DNA from: Oligoflexia bacterium
GTDB lineage: Bacteria > Bdellovibrionota > Bacteriovoracia > Bacteriovoracales > Bacteriovoracaceae
Assembly: GCA_015231955.1 (NCBI GenBank)
Contig: JADGAN010000002.1
Span: 1-64,000, forward strand
Reading direction: 5' to 3'
DNA: 64,000 bases
The notes beneath the pieces were generated by a model that made no database searches, was not told where the DNA came from, and was given only the letters and a program-made list of their open reading frames with translations. A program made the position numbers and the translations under genes. Shown one piece after another: positions 61,961-64,000 of the stretch; position 1 is the stretch's first letter, and the number at the start of each line of letters is the position of its first letter.

Positions 61961-62881
61961 TTGTTGTAAGAATTTTTCTGCATCTATAGCGGCCATACAG
62001 CCAGATCCCGCAGAGGTAATCGCCTGGCGATAGTGAGAATCTTGAACATCCCCACAGGCAAAGACACCCTCAATGTTGGTTTTACTTCCATGATTGGTTA
62101 TAATAAAACCGTTTTCATCAAGAGTTAATTGCCCACCTAAGAAGGCCGTATTAGGAGTATGCCCAATCGCTACAAACAGCCCATCAGTTGCACGCTCCTC
62201 CAGCGCCCCTCCACTTACCACGTTTTTCAAGGTAATCGCGTTCACACCCTGTTCATCAGCGTGAATTTTAGTGACAGCACTATTCCAGATAAATTCGATT
62301 TTAGGATTCTTTCGCGCATGCTCTTGCATGATTTTACTTGCACGCAGTTGATCCCGACGATGAACTAAGTAAACCTTTTTGGCAAATTTTGTAATGAACA
62401 TAGAATCTTCAAGTGCGGTATCTCCGCCACCTACGACGTGCACAATTTTATCACGGTAGAAAAACCCATCGCACGTAGCACAAGTACTAACACCTCTGCC
62501 AATCAAGGCCCGCTCTTCAGGAAGCCCTAGAAGGCGCGCACTCGCTCCGCTTGCAACCACCAAAGTGTGTGTCTCATACTTTTTTCCAGCATCACTCTCC
62601 AGGCAAAAAGGGCGCTTTCCGAGGTCGCACTTTACAATCGACTCTTGAACAAAGGTTGTTCCAAAATGTGCCGCCTGTTGTTTCATGCGATCCATAAGCT
62701 CCGGGCCCATGATCCCCTCTGGAAAGCCTGGAAAATTTTCTACCATCGTGGTCATCGTGAGCTGTCCCCCTGGTTGCCCACCCTCAAATACAACCGGAGC
62801 TAACCCGGCGCGTGCAGCATATAAAGCGGCAGTATAACCCGAAGGTCCCGTTCCTATGATAATAATCTTTGCCACACTCAT
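61949..62881 (-). CDS. trxB: Thioredoxin reductase
   Basis: The 310-aa flavoprotein moves electrons from NADPH to thioredoxin. It shows the FAD site GTGPSGYTAALYAARAGLAPVVFEG, the redox CATC motif in CATCDGFFYRDK, the NADPH site VVGGGDTALEDSMFI and FACGDVQDSHYRQAITSAGSGCMAA. The length is normal. It overlaps the upstream small gene by four bases (ATGA), so the two form an operon. Confidence 0.96.
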   Translation of the reverse strand: MSVAKIIIIGTGPSGYTAALYAARAGLAPVVFEGGQPGGQLTMTTMVENFPGFPEGIMGPELMDRMKQQAAHFGTTFVQESIVKCDLGKRPFCLESDAGKKYETHTLVVASGASARLLGLPEERALIGRGVSTCATCDGFFYRDKIVHVVGGGDTALEDSMFITKFAKKVYLVHRRDQLRASKIMQEHARKNPKIEFIWNSAVTKIHADEQGVNAITLKNVVSGGALEERATDGLFVAIGHTPNTAFLGGQLTLDENGFIITNHGSKTNIEGVFACGDVQDSHYRQAITSAGSGCMAAIDAEKFLQQLQL

Positions 62882-63147
62882 CGCTTAGACTCCCCTGGTG
62901 ATTTACTGGATCCGCCCCCTTTGGGATGCACACCAAGAGTGGCCAGCATCTCCTCCCTCAGGGACTTCTCCTGCTTCTTCTTCATCACAATCGCCTCTGG
63001 GCGATCATCTTTTTCCGGGTGCATTTCATAATAAGCATCGACAGAGATCAGCTCATTAGGTTTTGCTGCTTCTCTGGTGGTCTTAAACGACTCACCCGTC
63101 ATCGTGCACTCATAAGTGTGAAACTGTTTCATCCTCTTTTTTGACAT
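62878..63147 (-). CDS. Small conserved-looking hypothetical protein, 89 aa
   Basis: The start at 63147 (MSKKRMKQFHTYECTMTGESF) follows AGGAGCTTTCCA. The protein is short and basic, with one segment (YECTMTGESFKTTREAAKPNELISVDAYYEMHPEKDDRP) that looks folded and a charged tail ending in SSKSPGESKR. It overlaps trxB by four bases. No family was recognised. Co-transcription with trxB suggests a redox or translation-associated role, but this is a guess. Confidence 0.65.
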   Translation of the reverse strand: MSKKRMKQFHTYECTMTGESFKTTREAAKPNELISVDAYYEMHPEKDDRPEAIVMKKKQEKSLREEMLATLGVHPKGGGSSKSPGESKR

Positions 63148-63282
63148 TGGAAAGCTCCTATGGGGGCCACTTCTTGCTTGGCCAGAATTTTTCATGCTTA
63201 GTGGTATTATAAAAAGTGGGCTTAGTCAGGCCAAACTTTCATTTAAGGCCCTAAGAGTCTATTAGTTCAAAGGAGTTTGCTT

Positions 63283-64000
63283 ATGAGTAGAAAAGGCAGA
63301 GAAGGCCTACTTACAATCTTATCCCTCTTTTTTGCTATAAGCTCTGCCTTTGCCGTATCGGAAGGACGTATTCTTGATCACTCCCAAAGTCACACAACCT
63401 TTATTATCAATCATGGAAGTAACGATAATATTCTAGTCCATGATGAGGCCGATTTTTACCTTGGAACCAAACAAAAACATCTGCGCAAACTTGGCCGGGC
63501 CAAGGTCACAAAAATTTTTCCCACGTACTCTACCTGGATGCTTAAGCAACCAGACCTTATCAGTAAGGATTTGATCACCAAGGGTGCCCTCGTGCTCTTT
63601 TTCTCTTATCACCGCTACGATCCCCACTATTTTAAAAAGGAGTACATTCCCGCAAACAAAATAGTGCTCCCTTATCACAGTAATTATCAAATGGCCGAGT
63701 TATACGATAGAAATGGAAATGATCAACCTAACAAGCTTGTTAAAAACCCTGAACGCCATCCCGCCTCTGCTGCTTTGAACCTGGTTTCGAAAAAGATCTT
63801 GGCCACCGTACCGGCCACTGGACTAGCAAAATGGGAAGAAAAGAGCATTATCGAAATTGATGAGAATGATCAATGGGGAACTCGAGGCAGCGACGTTATT
63901 GTCAACGAACTTTTTCCTGTACCCGACAATTCAGAAAAACAAAAACATTTTCGATTTAAACGAATCCAGAGTAAAATTGATAATCATGTAGAGAATGCAA
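63283..64000 (+). CDS. Secreted protein, N-terminal part (runs off the window)
   Basis: An ATG with AAAGGAG seven bases upstream opens a frame that stays open to the window end (239 full codons). A signal peptide covers residues 9-25 (LLTILSLFFAISSAFA). The mature part shows short strand segments (FIINHGSNDNILVHDEADFYLG, KVTKIFPTYSTWMLKQPD, GALVLFFSYHRYDPHYFKKEYI). I do not recognise a domain. It may be a periplasmic or surface protein of this group. The 3' end lies outside. Confidence 0.75.
   Translation, partial: MSRKGREGLLTILSLFFAISSAFAVSEGRILDHSQSHTTFIINHGSNDNILVHDEADFYLGTKQKHLRKLGRAKVTKIFPTYSTWMLKQPDLISKDLITKGALVLFFSYHRYDPHYFKKEYIPANKIVLPYHSNYQMAELYDRNGNDQPNKLVKNPERHPASAALNLVSKKILATVPATGLAKWEEKSIIEIDENDQWGTRGSDVIVNELFPVPDNSEKQKHFRFKRIQSKIDNHVENA

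Overview
The window looks like a chromosomal segment of a Gram-negative bacterium with a rich secreted-enzyme repertoire. Signal peptides, lipoprotein signals and periplasmic or outer-surface proteases are frequent. Together with receiver domains ending in a GKDxPW-type tail and small HAMP-like membrane proteins, this makes Bdellovibrionota (Bacteriovorax-like) my best guess. No rRNA or tRNA is present to confirm it, so the assignment is an inference. No tRNA, rRNA or CRISPR array was seen.

Layout. (1) Positions 1-12375 form a visibly AT-rich accessory island. It opens inside the 3' end of a group II intron (end of the reverse transcriptase, then domains V and VI) and closes with a complete IS4-like element (10888-12375). 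Between them lies what I consider the most interesting system of the window: a REC-AAA+ response regulator, a 73-aa orphan histidine-phosphotransfer-like protein, an MFS transporter, a 25-aa peptide gene (3487-3564) with a strong RBS followed by a stem-loop, a YcaO protein, an M29-like peptidase, a family-5 peptide-binding protein and a hybrid histidine kinase overlapping it, then the decayed C-terminus of a radical SAM/SPASM enzyme. Read together, these suggest a peptide that is made, modified, trimmed, exported, sensed through a periplasmic binding protein plus kinase, and answered through the regulator: a modified-peptide (RiPP-like) signalling circuit. (2) 12376-21816 holds poorly known membrane and secreted proteins and one YfhO-family protein. 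(3) 21908-26143 is an ethanolamine utilisation operon: permease, EutB, EutC and the shell protein EutL, with no other shell gene. (4) 26250-44399 is dominated by exported proteins: a large subtilisin/kexin-like lipoprotein behind a sigma-54 promoter, a possible stand-alone prodomain protein, a second subtilase next to an orphan radical SAM enzyme, a lipase-like hydrolase and a gingipain-like C25 protease, with an acyl-CoA dehydrogenase and a thioredoxin-fold protein. (5) 44534-45595 is a small mobile-looking segment: a Phd/VapC toxin-antitoxin pair between two near-identical direct repeats, with a 106-bp MITE-like inverted repeat that has a perfect 8-bp target duplication. (6) 45606-55888 is central redox metabolism: a two-gene operon of a receiver/PEP-synthase-like protein and glutamate dehydrogenase, facing a three-gene NuoE/NuoF/NuoG-GltD operon that resembles an electron-bifurcating transhydrogenase. 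(7) 55894-64000 holds signalling, lipid and housekeeping genes: a response regulator, PAS protein, acyl-CoA ligase, ankyrin protein, a Nudix-NadD fusion, a membrane J-domain protein, thioredoxin reductase, and a secreted protein cut by the window end.

Genes in several places meet tail to tail with overlapping 3' ends. Start codons were moved inward from the longest frame wherever a clear ribosome binding site argued for it. All functions are inferred from reading sequence; no database search was run.
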